Shown: piece after piece, positions 25,294-33,016 of the stretch
How positions within the stretch are numbered: the first letter of the stretch is position 1
How the letters are laid out: every line of letters starts with the position of its first letter
NCBI GenBank assembly: GCA_011391785.1
Contig: JAABPW010000350.1
Location: 1 to 37,373, forward strand
Length of the DNA: 37,373 nt
Direction: 5' to 3'
Origin: Verrucomicrobiota bacterium
GTDB taxonomy: Bacteria; Verrucomicrobiota; Kiritimatiellia; CAIKKV01; CAITUY01
Position numbers and translations under genes: made by a program
Notes under the pieces: generated by a model
Told to the model about the DNA's origin: nothing
Databases searched by the model: none
Seen by the model: only the letters and a program-made list of their open reading frames with translations

Positions 25294-26597
25294 AATCCTG
25301 TCATCTGGTAGGTGTGGCCGGGGTCGGCATGAATGCCCTTGCGCAGGCGCTCAAGGGGGACGGATGGGATGTCGGCGGCTCTGACCGGTATCAGGATCAG
25401 GGGCAGGATCTCGATGTCATCAGGAAACTCAAGGAGGCCGGGATCCGGTTCCACCCCCAGGATGGGTCGGGGATCACCGGGAACACCGATGCGGTGGTGG
25501 TCAGCACGGCCATTGAAAAGGACAATCCCGACATCGCCGCCGCGGAGCGGCTCGGGATTCCGGTTCGGCACCGGGCGGAGATGCTGGCTGAGTTGGTCGA
25601 GGGGAAAACAACCGTGGCCATTGCGGGAACCTCCGGGAAGACAACGGTGACGGGCATGGTGGGGTGGCTGTTGGAGCAGCACGGCGCCGATCCCACGGTG
25701 GTGAACGGCGGAGCCCTTGTCAATTGGGCTGAGGCGAGCCGTGTGGGGAATGTCAGGATTGGGCGGTCTGGATTGTGCGTCATTGAGGCGGATGAAAGTG
25801 ACCGGTCTCTCCTGCGGTTTCATCCCGAATGGGCATTGATCACCAATATGTCGGCTGATCATTTCAGTCTGGCCGAGACGGAGACCCTGTTCGGCCAGTT
25901 CCGTGGCCAGGTACGGCGTGAGTGTATCGCCGGATGGGATTCCGGAATGCCTTGGCAGGGCCTGCGTCCGGTCCTGGGGCGCGAGGGATCCCGGTTCATG
26001 TATGACGGGCTTGAGTTTGAGATTCCGCTTCTGGGCGCTCACAATACCGAAAATGCCCTTCAATCAGCTGTTTTGTGCCAACGGATGGGATATGACCTGG
26101 CGAGGAGCCGGGATGCCCTGGCGCAGTTCCGCGGGATCCAGCGACGGTTGGAGCGGGTAGGGGTCGCTGGAGGGGTGACGGTCGTGGATGAGTATGCCCA
26201 TAACCCCGCGAAAATCGGGGCAGCCTGGCGGGCGTTGGCGCCTTTCCATAAGCGCGTTACCGCGTTCTGGCGCCCCCACGGTTTCAAACCATTGTCCCTG
26301 ATGTTCAATGATCTTGTGGCGATGTTCTCGGAGGTGTGCCGTCCCGTCGATCGCCTGTTCGTCATGCCGGTATATTTCGCGGGCGGGACGGTCAGTCGCC
26401 AGATGGATTCCGATGTCTTGGTGGCTGCTCTGAATGAACGTGGCGTGCCTGCTTCCCGGGCGACTGATTATGATGTGCTCATGGCGGAAATCCTGCAACG
26501 GTCCGAGCCCGGCGACGTCGTGCTGTGTGTTGGTGCCCGTGACCCTGGAATTCCGAAATTTGCGAGGGAGCTAGTTGGCCGGCTGGGCGGGACTTGA
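25290..26597 (+). CDS. Mur ligase family protein, MurC/Mpl-like
   Basis: The 435-residue protein has the three-domain Mur ligase plan. The N-terminal Rossmann-like domain has LVGVAGVGMNALAQAL and GGSD. The ATPase domain has P-loop GTSGKTT (113-119), IEADESDRSL (166-175) and NMSADHF (186-192), then GAHNTENALQS and FRGIQRRLERVG. The C-terminal domain has VVDEYAHNPAKI. These are MurC/Mpl hallmarks, but the P-loop reads GTSGKTT, not GTHGKTT, and the UDP-muramate-type FQPHRYTR motif is altered to FWRPHGFKP. It may attach an amino acid or peptide to a muramyl-type or peptide substrate. It could also be a divergent MurC. It is translationally coupled to the ATP-grasp gene (ATGA, 25290-25293). Confidence 0.88.
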   Translation: MKSCHLVGVAGVGMNALAQALKGDGWDVGGSDRYQDQGQDLDVIRKLKEAGIRFHPQDGSGITGNTDAVVVSTAIEKDNPDIAAAERLGIPVRHRAEMLAELVEGKTTVAIAGTSGKTTVTGMVGWLLEQHGADPTVVNGGALVNWAEASRVGNVRIGRSGLCVIEADESDRSLLRFHPEWALITNMSADHFSLAETETLFGQFRGQVRRECIAGWDSGMPWQGLRPVLGREGSRFMYDGLEFEIPLLGAHNTENALQSAVLCQRMGYDLARSRDALAQFRGIQRRLERVGVAGGVTVVDEYAHNPAKIGAAWRALAPFHKRVTAFWRPHGFKPLSLMFNDLVAMFSEVCRPVDRLFVMPVYFAGGTVSRQMDSDVLVAALNERGVPASRATDYDVLMAEILQRSEPGDVVLCVGARDPGIPKFARELVGRLGGT

Positions 26598-26719
26598 TAA
26601 GGAGGAAAAGGGTAATTTATCTTGCTTATCAGGGACTGTTTCCATAAATATTCCATCCATTAAGCGGATAAACCCTCTGCCCCGTTCCCTTGATAACAAC
26701 TCAGGAGAAATATAACGCC

Positions 26720-27580
26720 ATGAAATTCAAAGAAATGCTAGCCATTGCCATGCCTGTGCTGCTGGTCGCAACAGCAATGCCGTCTTTCGCTATCGATCAG
26801 ACGAAAATTGCCCAGATAACCGCTGCGGCGCCCGACAAGGCTCCCGCCAAGCCCCGGAAGGACCGCAAAATTCTCGTGTTCACGCGGTGCGAGGGTTTTG
26901 TTCATGGGGCTATTCCAACAGCGACCGAGGCGTTCACGATTTTGGGGAAAAAGACCGGCGCGTACAGCGTGGAAGTCAGCAACGACATGGCGGTGTTTAC
27001 TCCGGAGAAACTGAAGGAATTTGATGCCGTGTTGTTCAACAACACGTCCCAGTTGAAGTTCGATGATCTAAAACAGCGGGAAGCCTTGATGGATTTCGTC
27101 AAATCCGGGAAGGGTATCATCGGGATTCATGCCGCCTCGGATAATTTCCCCACCTGGCCGGAAGCGCAGGAGATGATGGGAGGCTGTTTCGATGGTCATC
27201 CCTGGGGTGGGGGTGGCACATGGGCTGTTAAAATCGATGAGCCGAAGCACAAGCTGAATGCAGGGTTCGAAGGCAAGGGTTTTAAGATCCGTGATGAGAT
27301 ATACCAGATCAAGGGACCCTACTCGCGTAAAACGCTTCGTGTTCTCCTGAGTCTCGACATGAGCGATGCCGTGACGGCCGCGCCTGGCGGGCAGAAGCGC
27401 GAAGACAAGGATAACGGGATCTCCTGGATTCGTCCCTACGGGAAGGGCCGGGTTTTCTATTGCAGCCTCGGTCACAATGACGAGGTCTATTGGAATGGTG
27501 CCGTTCTCCGTCACTACCTCGCCGGGATCCAGTACGCCCTTGGCGATTACAAGGTGAACGACAAGCCCAGCAGCAAGTAA
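26720..27580 (+). CDS. Secreted ThuA-like protein
   Basis: The 286-residue product starts with a signal peptide (MKFKEMLAIAMPVLLVATAM, cleavage after SFA). The ThuA domain covers about 45-275: KILVFTRCEGFVHGAI, a glutamine-amidotransferase-like strand FDAVLFNNTS, GKGIIGIHAASDNFPTWPE, GGCFDGHPWGG, and GRVFYCSLGHNDEVYWNG near the end. ThuA proteins are linked to trehalose and other carbohydrate metabolism and are numerous in PVC bacteria, but their chemistry is unclear. The start is ATG 26720 because AGGAGAAA lies about 11 bases upstream and it opens the signal peptide. A strong terminator follows, so it is monocistronic. Confidence 0.9.
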   Translation: MKFKEMLAIAMPVLLVATAMPSFAIDQTKIAQITAAAPDKAPAKPRKDRKILVFTRCEGFVHGAIPTATEAFTILGKKTGAYSVEVSNDMAVFTPEKLKEFDAVLFNNTSQLKFDDLKQREALMDFVKSGKGIIGIHAASDNFPTWPEAQEMMGGCFDGHPWGGGGTWAVKIDEPKHKLNAGFEGKGFKIRDEIYQIKGPYSRKTLRVLLSLDMSDAVTAAPGGQKREDKDNGISWIRPYGKGRVFYCSLGHNDEVYWNGAVLRHYLAGIQYALGDYKVNDKPSSK

Positions 27581-27607
27581 ACATCGCTGGTTGCGCGGGT
27601 GATGAGG

Positions 27608-27646
27608 CAGGGTTTTCGCAGATACTGCGAAAACCCTGTTTTCTTT
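27608..27646 (+). terminator. Intrinsic terminator after the ThuA-like gene
   Basis: A perfect 14-bp stem (CAGGGTTTTCGCAG with CTGCGAAAACCCTG, loop ATA) is followed by TTTTCTTT. It lies 27 bases after the stop. Confidence 0.93.
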
Positions 27647-27693
27647 GGCTCCAACAGGGCGCTAGGCAAGTGGCTGAATGTTCAGCGGTTGTT

Positions 27694-27837
27694 TCAGTTG
27701 CTCTTGTATTCCGCTTCCCGGTCCTGCCTGCGTGCGAGTTCGCTGGTGTAGTGAAGGCCGAGAGTGGATTGCCTTTCACGTGCCCAGTCTGTCAGCTTTG
27801 TCGTTCCGGTTACGGCATGGAGGTTTTCGTTGTTCAT
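27694..27837 (-). CDS. Small 47-residue protein of unknown function
   Basis: ATG 27837 has GAAGGA about 8 bases upstream and begins 4 bases after the stop of the GH28-esterase gene, so it looks cotranscribed. The peptide (MNNENLHAVTGTTKLTDWAR..., ending AEYKSN) is hydrophilic and probably helical, with no signal or metal motif. It resembles nothing I know. The good spacing makes it worth annotating, but it could be chance. Confidence 0.45.
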   Translation of the reverse strand: MNNENLHAVTGTTKLTDWARERQSTLGLHYTSELARRQDREAEYKSN

Positions 27838-27841
27838 GTCG

Positions 27842-30163
27842 TTATTCCTTCGAGGGCATTGTCCTGATCCCGACTTTATCCAGCCAGGCAAAAAGGGGTT
27901 TCGGCCACTGGCCGCCCGGTCCCGGCGCCATGTCATAATGGAATGCCCCGTGGCCACCGGTCTCCACTACGAAGAGTTCACGAGCGACGCCCAGGCCTTT
28001 CAGTTTGTCATCGATCGACTGGGAAAATGCAATGGGCGCCGTGGTGTCATCACGGGCAATGGCCAGCCAGGTTGGAGGAGTATTCCGTCCCAGTGGGAAA
28101 TTATCTATGGTTTTCCCGTTGGGCCAGGCAGCCATCAGTACGCAGAAATCGGGGCGGCTGCTGAAACGTTCCACTGGGTCCGCCGAATTCGCGTCGCCTT
28201 TGTCGAAATGGCTAATCAGGTTCAGGCAAAGGTTCGCTCCGGCGGAATATCCCTGGACTCCCACCCGGTCCGGATTGATGTTCCATTCTGCGGCCCGGCT
28301 CCGCACCAGCCTGACGGCACGTTTGCCATCGGCCAGCGCATCCGCCACCACGTCATTCTTGCCGTACCGGGTGCGATACTTCAGTCCAAACACGGTAATG
28401 CCCCGGTCATTGAGCATGCGCACGACGTTTTCGACATGAATACACATGGCCAGGTGACTGTAAGCGCCGCCCGCGCAAATGATGAGGGACGTCCCGTTGG
28501 CCTTTTCCTTCGGCGGGAGATAAACCAGCAGCTGGGGAACGGAAACGTTCTGGTACCGTTCATTGACATAGGTTTCCGGATTGGCGTTCGTTACCAATCC
28601 GGGCGCATCACCCTGCCAGAGCGCCACAATTTCGGAAGGTTCCGGCCTGACAAAATTCCGGGGGTGGTTTGCGGCTTGGCTGATCAGGCGTCGATCGATG
28701 CAGTTCTTGGTCTCGACGCTGGCATCCTCGAAACCCAGCCACTTGCGCGCGTCTTTCTTGAGGAAACCGATGCTGATATTCTCAAGGGTCACATTGTCCG
28801 CGTGCCGGACGTAGAATCCGTATGCAGGCGCATGACCAAAGATGTTGGATTGGGGGTAATTGTTGTCTGAAACGTTCGGTGTTGCCGGGATGCCTGTCAG
28901 GCCTCCGGGCATTTCAATGTGGATATTCCTCAAAGTGATGTTCCGGAGTCGCGCGCCTCTGATGCCGGTGATGGAATTGCCCGCCTTGGTTTGGTCATGA
29001 GTGCTGGTGATGCGGACGTCTTCAATCAGGAGATCGCTGATTGCGCCAGGACCGGGTCGGTGATTGGGGGTCGCTTTCCGCCAGTCGGGTCGGTGGGCGA
29101 GGCGGATGAAGATCGGCTGTCCCGCCTGCTTGATTTCCAAGCCGCGTACCACGACGTTACTTATGATGGAGCCATCAACCGATTCGATACAGAGGCCCCC
29201 GAATAGCGCGGATCTGATCGTGTTGTTCCTGATGCGGATGTCCTCGATCGGGCCGAGTGTTGCCGTGCCGATCTTGATGGCGTTGGCGCGGTGGCAAGTC
29301 ACAATATTGTTGGTGATAAGGATATCTTTCAGGCCGGTGAGGGAGTGGCTCTTCAGGCAGATGCTGTCATCCTCGCTTTCGATTACGCAGTTGCGGATGA
29401 TCACCCGGCTGCAATCGCAGATATCCATCCCGTCGAGGTTCTCGTAGTAGGCGGGGGCAGAGACCTGGAGGTGTTCAATCAGGAGGTCCTGACAGCGTTC
29501 GTAAACCATCGTCCACATCCGGGGATTCTGGATGGTCAGGTTGTGGACGATGACATTGTTTGATTGGAAAATCCGGAGCAAGGATGGGCGTTTGCCGGCA
29601 TTAGCGGCCATGTGACCGCCGGTGCCGTCGATCTTGACCTGTTTTCCTCGTCCGTCAATGATGCCCCCGCCGTCCAATCGGAGGCCATGGGCCTGATTGG
29701 CGTAGAGAAGGCTGCGCCTGTTCCAAATGACGCCGACGCTTTCGTTGGTCGTATACGGTATCACCTCCGGATAGTCCTCGGGCTCAAGGCCACCAAGCAA
29801 AACCGCATCCTTGGCGACATAGAATGTCATATTGCTTTTCAACTCAAGGGCGGCGCTGAGAAACTTTCCGTTGGACAGATAGACGCTGCCACCCGTGCCG
29901 GCACAGGCGTCAATCGCTTTCTGAATGGCTTCGGTGTCGTAGGATGACCCGTCTCCCTTAGCGCCGTAGGTTTGTACGTTGAAAACAGGTTTCGGTGGGG
30001 GGGGGATCTTTGGAGATGGAATCGGAGCGGCGCCGAGGGCCATCAGGCTGAGATCCTTGGCAGTTATGGAGTCACTGCGCAAGGGATGTGAAATGGTGAG
30101 TCCGCCAATCAAGATTGTCCAGGCCAGGATTGAGTGCTTTCTAACGTATGGGGTCATTTTCAT
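27842..30163 (-). CDS. Secreted GH28 polygalacturonase-like / alpha-beta hydrolase esterase fusion
   Basis: The 773-residue product starts with a signal sequence (hydrophobic 11-26). Residues about 58-500 form a right-handed beta-helix of the GH28 family: FNVQTYGAKGDGSSYDTEAI, then NLDGMDI (242-248, counterpart of NTDG), SEDDSICLKS (263-272) with the catalytic Asp pair and a CHRANAIKIG element (290-299) replacing GHG-x-SIG. Residues about 515-773 are an esterase: GGAYSHLA oxyanion region, nucleophile S640 in QGYSAGAN, Asp near 705 (ARDDTTAP) and His near 738 (TGGHGAF). It may cut a pectin-like backbone and remove acyl groups in one polypeptide. The start is ambiguous (30163 or 30157), with no clear ribosome site. 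Confidence 0.9.
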   Translation of the reverse strand: MKMTPYVRKHSILAWTILIGGLTISHPLRSDSITAKDLSLMALGAAPIPSPKIPPPPKPVFNVQTYGAKGDGSSYDTEAIQKAIDACAGTGGSVYLSNGKFLSAALELKSNMTFYVAKDAVLLGGLEPEDYPEVIPYTTNESVGVIWNRRSLLYANQAHGLRLDGGGIIDGRGKQVKIDGTGGHMAANAGKRPSLLRIFQSNNVIVHNLTIQNPRMWTMVYERCQDLLIEHLQVSAPAYYENLDGMDICDCSRVIIRNCVIESEDDSICLKSHSLTGLKDILITNNIVTCHRANAIKIGTATLGPIEDIRIRNNTIRSALFGGLCIESVDGSIISNVVVRGLEIKQAGQPIFIRLAHRPDWRKATPNHRPGPGAISDLLIEDVRITSTHDQTKAGNSITGIRGARLRNITLRNIHIEMPGGLTGIPATPNVSDNNYPQSNIFGHAPAYGFYVRHADNVTLENISIGFLKKDARKWLGFEDASVETKNCIDRRLISQAANHPRNFVRPEPSEIVALWQGDAPGLVTNANPETYVNERYQNVSVPQLLVYLPPKEKANGTSLIICAGGAYSHLAMCIHVENVVRMLNDRGITVFGLKYRTRYGKNDVVADALADGKRAVRLVRSRAAEWNINPDRVGVQGYSAGANLCLNLISHFDKGDANSADPVERFSSRPDFCVLMAAWPNGKTIDNFPLGRNTPPTWLAIARDDTTAPIAFSQSIDDKLKGLGVARELFVVETGGHGAFHYDMAPGPGGQWPKPLFAWLDKVGIRTMPSKE

Positions 30164-30224
30164 TTGTAGCCAACATATATTCCGTGTCTTGATGGGAATT
30201 TCGGAATTTTTTCAGGACCGTCTT

Positions 30225-30380
30225 TAAGCGGTCATTTTTGCCGGATTCACGCCTGGCCTTGTTCCTGAACTGGCGGCTGAGGAAACCCGCGACATGATAG
30301 CCCGGAAGTTCCGCGATCCTGCTTATTGAATAACCGTAATAAGGGAGCAGATCCCTTGCGCCCTCAATCCTGGCCTCCAT
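30225..30380 (-). pseudogene. Remnant of an AraC-family regulator (HTH part)
   Basis: A 52-residue stretch on the minus strand (EARIEGARDLLPYYGYSISR, then IAELPGYHVAGFLSRQFRNK) matches the AraC-type double helix-turn-helix (ARELL, SIxEIA, GYxDxxYFSRxFRKxxG). Neither the upstream effector domain nor the usual SPSxYR ending survives (RRESGKNDRL instead). It lies directly upstream of the GH28-esterase gene on the same strand, where a sugar-responsive activator would be expected. It looks like a decayed local regulator. Confidence 0.5.
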
Positions 30381-30579
30381 AAAAAAACCGACTCCTGACA
30401 AACACATAGGCATGATCGATCACTAAAGAATAGTACAAATCTCAGCCAACATCGTCTATGGATTTCCGCTACCAAATAATGATCCTTCAAATTAATGACA
30501 CGAAACGAGCGACTTCTTCATTGTGCGTCCCATGAGCAACTTACTCGTCCTTCATTGGTCCAACTAGGTTTTTCTATTG

Positions 30580-31227
30580 ATGGGTATGTCCCGTTCTTAT
30601 ACTTTTAAGATTATGAAGTTGTCCGGCAGATCCGAGTTGTTTCGCATCCGAGCGCGGTTACGCGTGATTTCTGCGGAGATTGGGCGGGCTCATCTTGCCG
30701 ATAATCAGGGGTTGTGTGCTTTGTTGTATGCGGAGAAGGCTCTGCACCTCGAGATCATGGAGGGTCGCGGGGGAACTGGGGAAATCTTGGCGCATGCCCA
30801 GAAGGATGCGGCACAAACCCTCGAGAAGGCGGGCGTAAAAAAAGAGGCGCTTGCATTCTACCGGAAGGCGTTTGTCTCCCGCGCCAAGATTATCAGTCAT
30901 CTGGCGGGCAGGGGCGGTACAATTAAGAGCCACGCCGAGGATCTCGCCCGATTAAAGGCGATTGTGGTGAGTTATCCTGATAAAGTTACCCGGGTGAAGA
31001 TCGAAGAGGAATTACGGCGGCAGGGATTGATGCTCCCCAGTGAAATCCTGAGGTACGAGGTCAATGTAGAAGAAGTGCAAAAACTAATAGCCCGGCTGGA
31101 GCGGCAGAAGCGGAGCACGGAGCGCGAGGCGGAATTTACCGAGGCCCGGTTGATGCAGATTAAATTTGATCTGGAAAAAATCCAGGCGAAGATAAAACAC
31201 CTTGAAGACGAATTGGTGGCACTATGA
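30580..31227 (+). CDS. Unrecognised helical protein at the head of the ATP synthase operon
   Basis: The 215-residue, highly charged protein is almost entirely alpha-helical in pattern. Its C-terminal part (about 160-215, VEEVQKLIARLERQKRSTER, ending KIKHLEDELVAL) is a likely coiled coil. The N-terminal half looks TPR-like (LLYAEKALHLEIMEG, ALAFYRKAFVSRAKI). No signal or membrane segment is present. The start is ATG 30580 or 30586; ribosome site evidence is weak. The stop overlaps the atpZ start (ATGA, 31224-31227), so it is made with the ATP synthase. It might be an assembly or anchoring factor. Many bacteria place other genes, such as bactofilins, in this slot. Confidence 0.7.
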   Translation: MGMSRSYTFKIMKLSGRSELFRIRARLRVISAEIGRAHLADNQGLCALLYAEKALHLEIMEGRGGTGEILAHAQKDAAQTLEKAGVKKEALAFYRKAFVSRAKIISHLAGRGGTIKSHAEDLARLKAIVVSYPDKVTRVKIEEELRRQGLMLPSEILRYEVNVEEVQKLIARLERQKRSTEREAEFTEARLMQIKFDLEKIQAKIKHLEDELVAL

Positions 31228-31523
31228 TGAGAATGATGTTTACTGGACCGGGGGAGCGTAACGAATTAGGGCGTGCGACGATGCTGGGGGTGAATTTCGC
31301 GGTTGGGATGGCGACATTTTCCTTCCTGGGGTACTGGATTGACAGTAAGAGGGGGGAGGGTTCGATCTTCTTTACCCTTCTAGGGGTCATGCTCGGGCTG
31401 GGGTACGGGGCTTATGAAACCTGGATTGTCATCAGGGATCTCAATGCGAAGGCTAAGAAAGCCACAGAGGGCCGGAAAGACACCGCTCCTGCTCCAGAAA
31501 ACAGGCGTGATAGGCTGGATTAG
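31224..31523 (+). CDS. atpZ: AtpZ-like ATP synthase accessory membrane protein
   Basis: The 99-residue protein has two membrane helices (GVNFAVGMATFSFLGYWID and IFFTLLGVMLGLGYGAYETW) joined by the GYWIDSKRGE loop, the AtpZ family hallmark. AtpZ works with AtpI in assembling the c-ring and in Mg2+ handling. It has a hydrophilic C-terminal tail. The start overlaps the preceding gene; the exact Met among three is uncertain. Confidence 0.88.
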   Translation: MMRMMFTGPGERNELGRATMLGVNFAVGMATFSFLGYWIDSKRGEGSIFFTLLGVMLGLGYGAYETWIVIRDLNAKAKKATEGRKDTAPAPENRRDRLD

Positions 31524-31538
31524 GACCTGACTGGCACC

Positions 31539-32000
31539 ATGACGACTCCATCATCAAGCGCCAATCATCAGTTCCTGGCCTGGGGCGCGGCGGTTATCTG
31601 TGGCGGGCTGCTTGGCGGCTTGCTGGTCTGGTATCTGGTGTCCCCGGTCAACTGGTTGGCGGCGAGCGCGGGCTGGCTGCTGGCGTCCATCAACTCGCTT
31701 GTCGGCCGGTTGATCAACCGCCGGGCGGTAGGCGCCGGGATTCTTTCCGTTGTCGGGTGGGGTCTTGCCGCGAATGCATTCAGGCTCTTGACCTTGTCTA
31801 TCATCTGTGCTTTTATTGCCATTTCAATGCGTGATATCGCGAGTTCATTTTTCACGCCGTTGTTTGTGGTTTTATTTATCCTCATGGCTATTGACGTCAG
31901 AGGACTGTTTTCAGCCCAATACGGCTGTGGAAATAATGTCGGGCTAAGTAATGGAAACGAATGTTGTACAGGTAGTGAATGTCGCCCAGGCGAAAAGTGA
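31539..32000 (+). CDS. atpI: AtpI-like four-helix membrane protein
   Basis: The 153-residue protein has about four membrane helices (AWGAAVICGGLLGGLLVWYL, WLAASAGWLLASINSLVGRL, AFRLLTLSIICAFIAIS, FFTPLFVVLFILMAIDV). Its size, topology and position right before atpB match ATP synthase protein I, although sequence identity is weak in this family. It overlaps atpB by 50 bases in another frame, and its Cys/Gly-rich C-terminal tail is encoded in that overlap. Confidence 0.75.
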   Translation: MTTPSSSANHQFLAWGAAVICGGLLGGLLVWYLVSPVNWLAASAGWLLASINSLVGRLINRRAVGAGILSVVGWGLAANAFRLLTLSIICAFIAISMRDIASSFFTPLFVVLFILMAIDVRGLFSAQYGCGNNVGLSNGNECCTGSECRPGEK

Positions 32001-32751
32001 TGGGGTCCAGGCCTTCATCATGCATCACATGCAGGACTCCCCCGTCTGGGCGTGGACGCCCTCGATCCACACCACCATGCCGTTTGGCTTGACCATCAAC
32101 GCCGTCATGATGCTGGGGGTTGCGTTGCTCCTGATCGTGTGTCTCGGGCTGGCGGCGCGAAATCAAGATCCGGTGCCGACGGGATTGCGCAATGTTCTGG
32201 AATTTTTCGCCAAGTATATCCGCAACGAGATGGTGATTCCGTTCCTTGGAGAGAAGGATGGTCGGAAAATGGCGCCGATGTTCTGTACTTTTTTCTTCTT
32301 CATCCTCGTGATGAACCTTGCCGGATTGATTCCATGTTTTAACACGGCTACTGCCAACTTGAGCGTGACGGCCGCTTTGGCAACGGTGACGTTGTTTTTT
32401 ATGGTTTTCGGTGCGATTCACAAGACCGGGTTTATTGCCTTCTGCAAGGGGTTTGCGCCCCCGGGAATTCCGAAGCCGATGTTGTTGATGATCGTGCCGA
32501 TTGAGGTGATCAGCATGTTCATCCGGATCATGGCGCTCGCCATTCGTCTTTTTGCGAACATGCTGTCCGGTCATCTGGTGATCTACTCCCTTCTGGGGAT
32601 GATCGTGATCTTCGGTTTCTATGCCTTGCCCGCCCTTCTGGGGGCGCTGGGGATCTATCTCCTTGAGGTTTTCGTGTCGTTTTTGCAGGCCTATATTTTC
32701 ACACTGCTTTCCGCGATTTTTATCGGGGAGCGGTATCATCCGGCGCATTAA
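31951..32751 (+). CDS. atpB: ATP synthase F0 subunit a
   Basis: Subunit a forms the proton half-channels beside the c-ring. The 266 residues include the essential Arg199 in ALAIRLFANMLSGH, with N202 and H208, and several membrane helices (FCTFFFFILVMNLAGLIPCF, LSVTAALATVTLFFMVFGA and the C-terminal pair). It starts 50 bases before the end of the atpI-like gene. Confidence 0.97.
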   Translation: METNVVQVVNVAQAKSDGVQAFIMHHMQDSPVWAWTPSIHTTMPFGLTINAVMMLGVALLLIVCLGLAARNQDPVPTGLRNVLEFFAKYIRNEMVIPFLGEKDGRKMAPMFCTFFFFILVMNLAGLIPCFNTATANLSVTAALATVTLFFMVFGAIHKTGFIAFCKGFAPPGIPKPMLLMIVPIEVISMFIRIMALAIRLFANMLSGHLVIYSLLGMIVIFGFYALPALLGALGIYLLEVFVSFLQAYIFTLLSAIFIGERYHPAH

Positions 32752-32797
32752 GTGACGGGTGGGCGAGGTGGGTAGTCAAGAAAGGAATAGTGACATT

Positions 32798-33010
32798 ATG
32801 ACGGGTTCAGTTGCGGGTATCGGAGCGGGTTTGGTTGCCATTGGCGCAGGTCTTGGAATAGGCTTGGTCGGTTCATCATCGGTAGGGGCGATTGCCCGCC
32901 AGCCGGAGATGGCGGCGAAGATCACAACCACCATGTTGATCGTGGCGGCCTTGGTCGAGGGAACAGCGTTGTTCTGTGCCGTGATTTGTTATCTCGGGCT
33001 TGGAAAGTAA
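32798..33010 (+). CDS. atpE: ATP synthase F0 subunit c
   Basis: The 70-residue hairpin has a Gly-rich first helix (GIGAGLVAIGAGLGIGLVGS), the polar loop ARQPE, and E54 in LVEGTALF as the ion-binding carboxylate. Na+-type c subunits need a Gln in helix 1 and a Ser/Thr directly after the Glu. Here the positions are Ile and Gly, so H+ coupling is expected. The start is ATG 32798, with AAAGGAA upstream; the longer frame is not needed. Confidence 0.96.
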   Translation: MTGSVAGIGAGLVAIGAGLGIGLVGSSSVGAIARQPEMAAKITTTMLIVAALVEGTALFCAVICYLGLGK

Positions 33011-33016
33011 GCCGGC

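Noticed and set aside
27764-28870. 368-codon plus-strand frame antisense to the GH28-esterase
   Set aside because: The minus strand encodes clear esterase and GH28 motifs across the same bases.
32798-33010. Na+-dependent ATP synthase
   Set aside because: The c subunit lacks the helix-1 Gln and the Ser/Thr directly after the ion-binding Glu.
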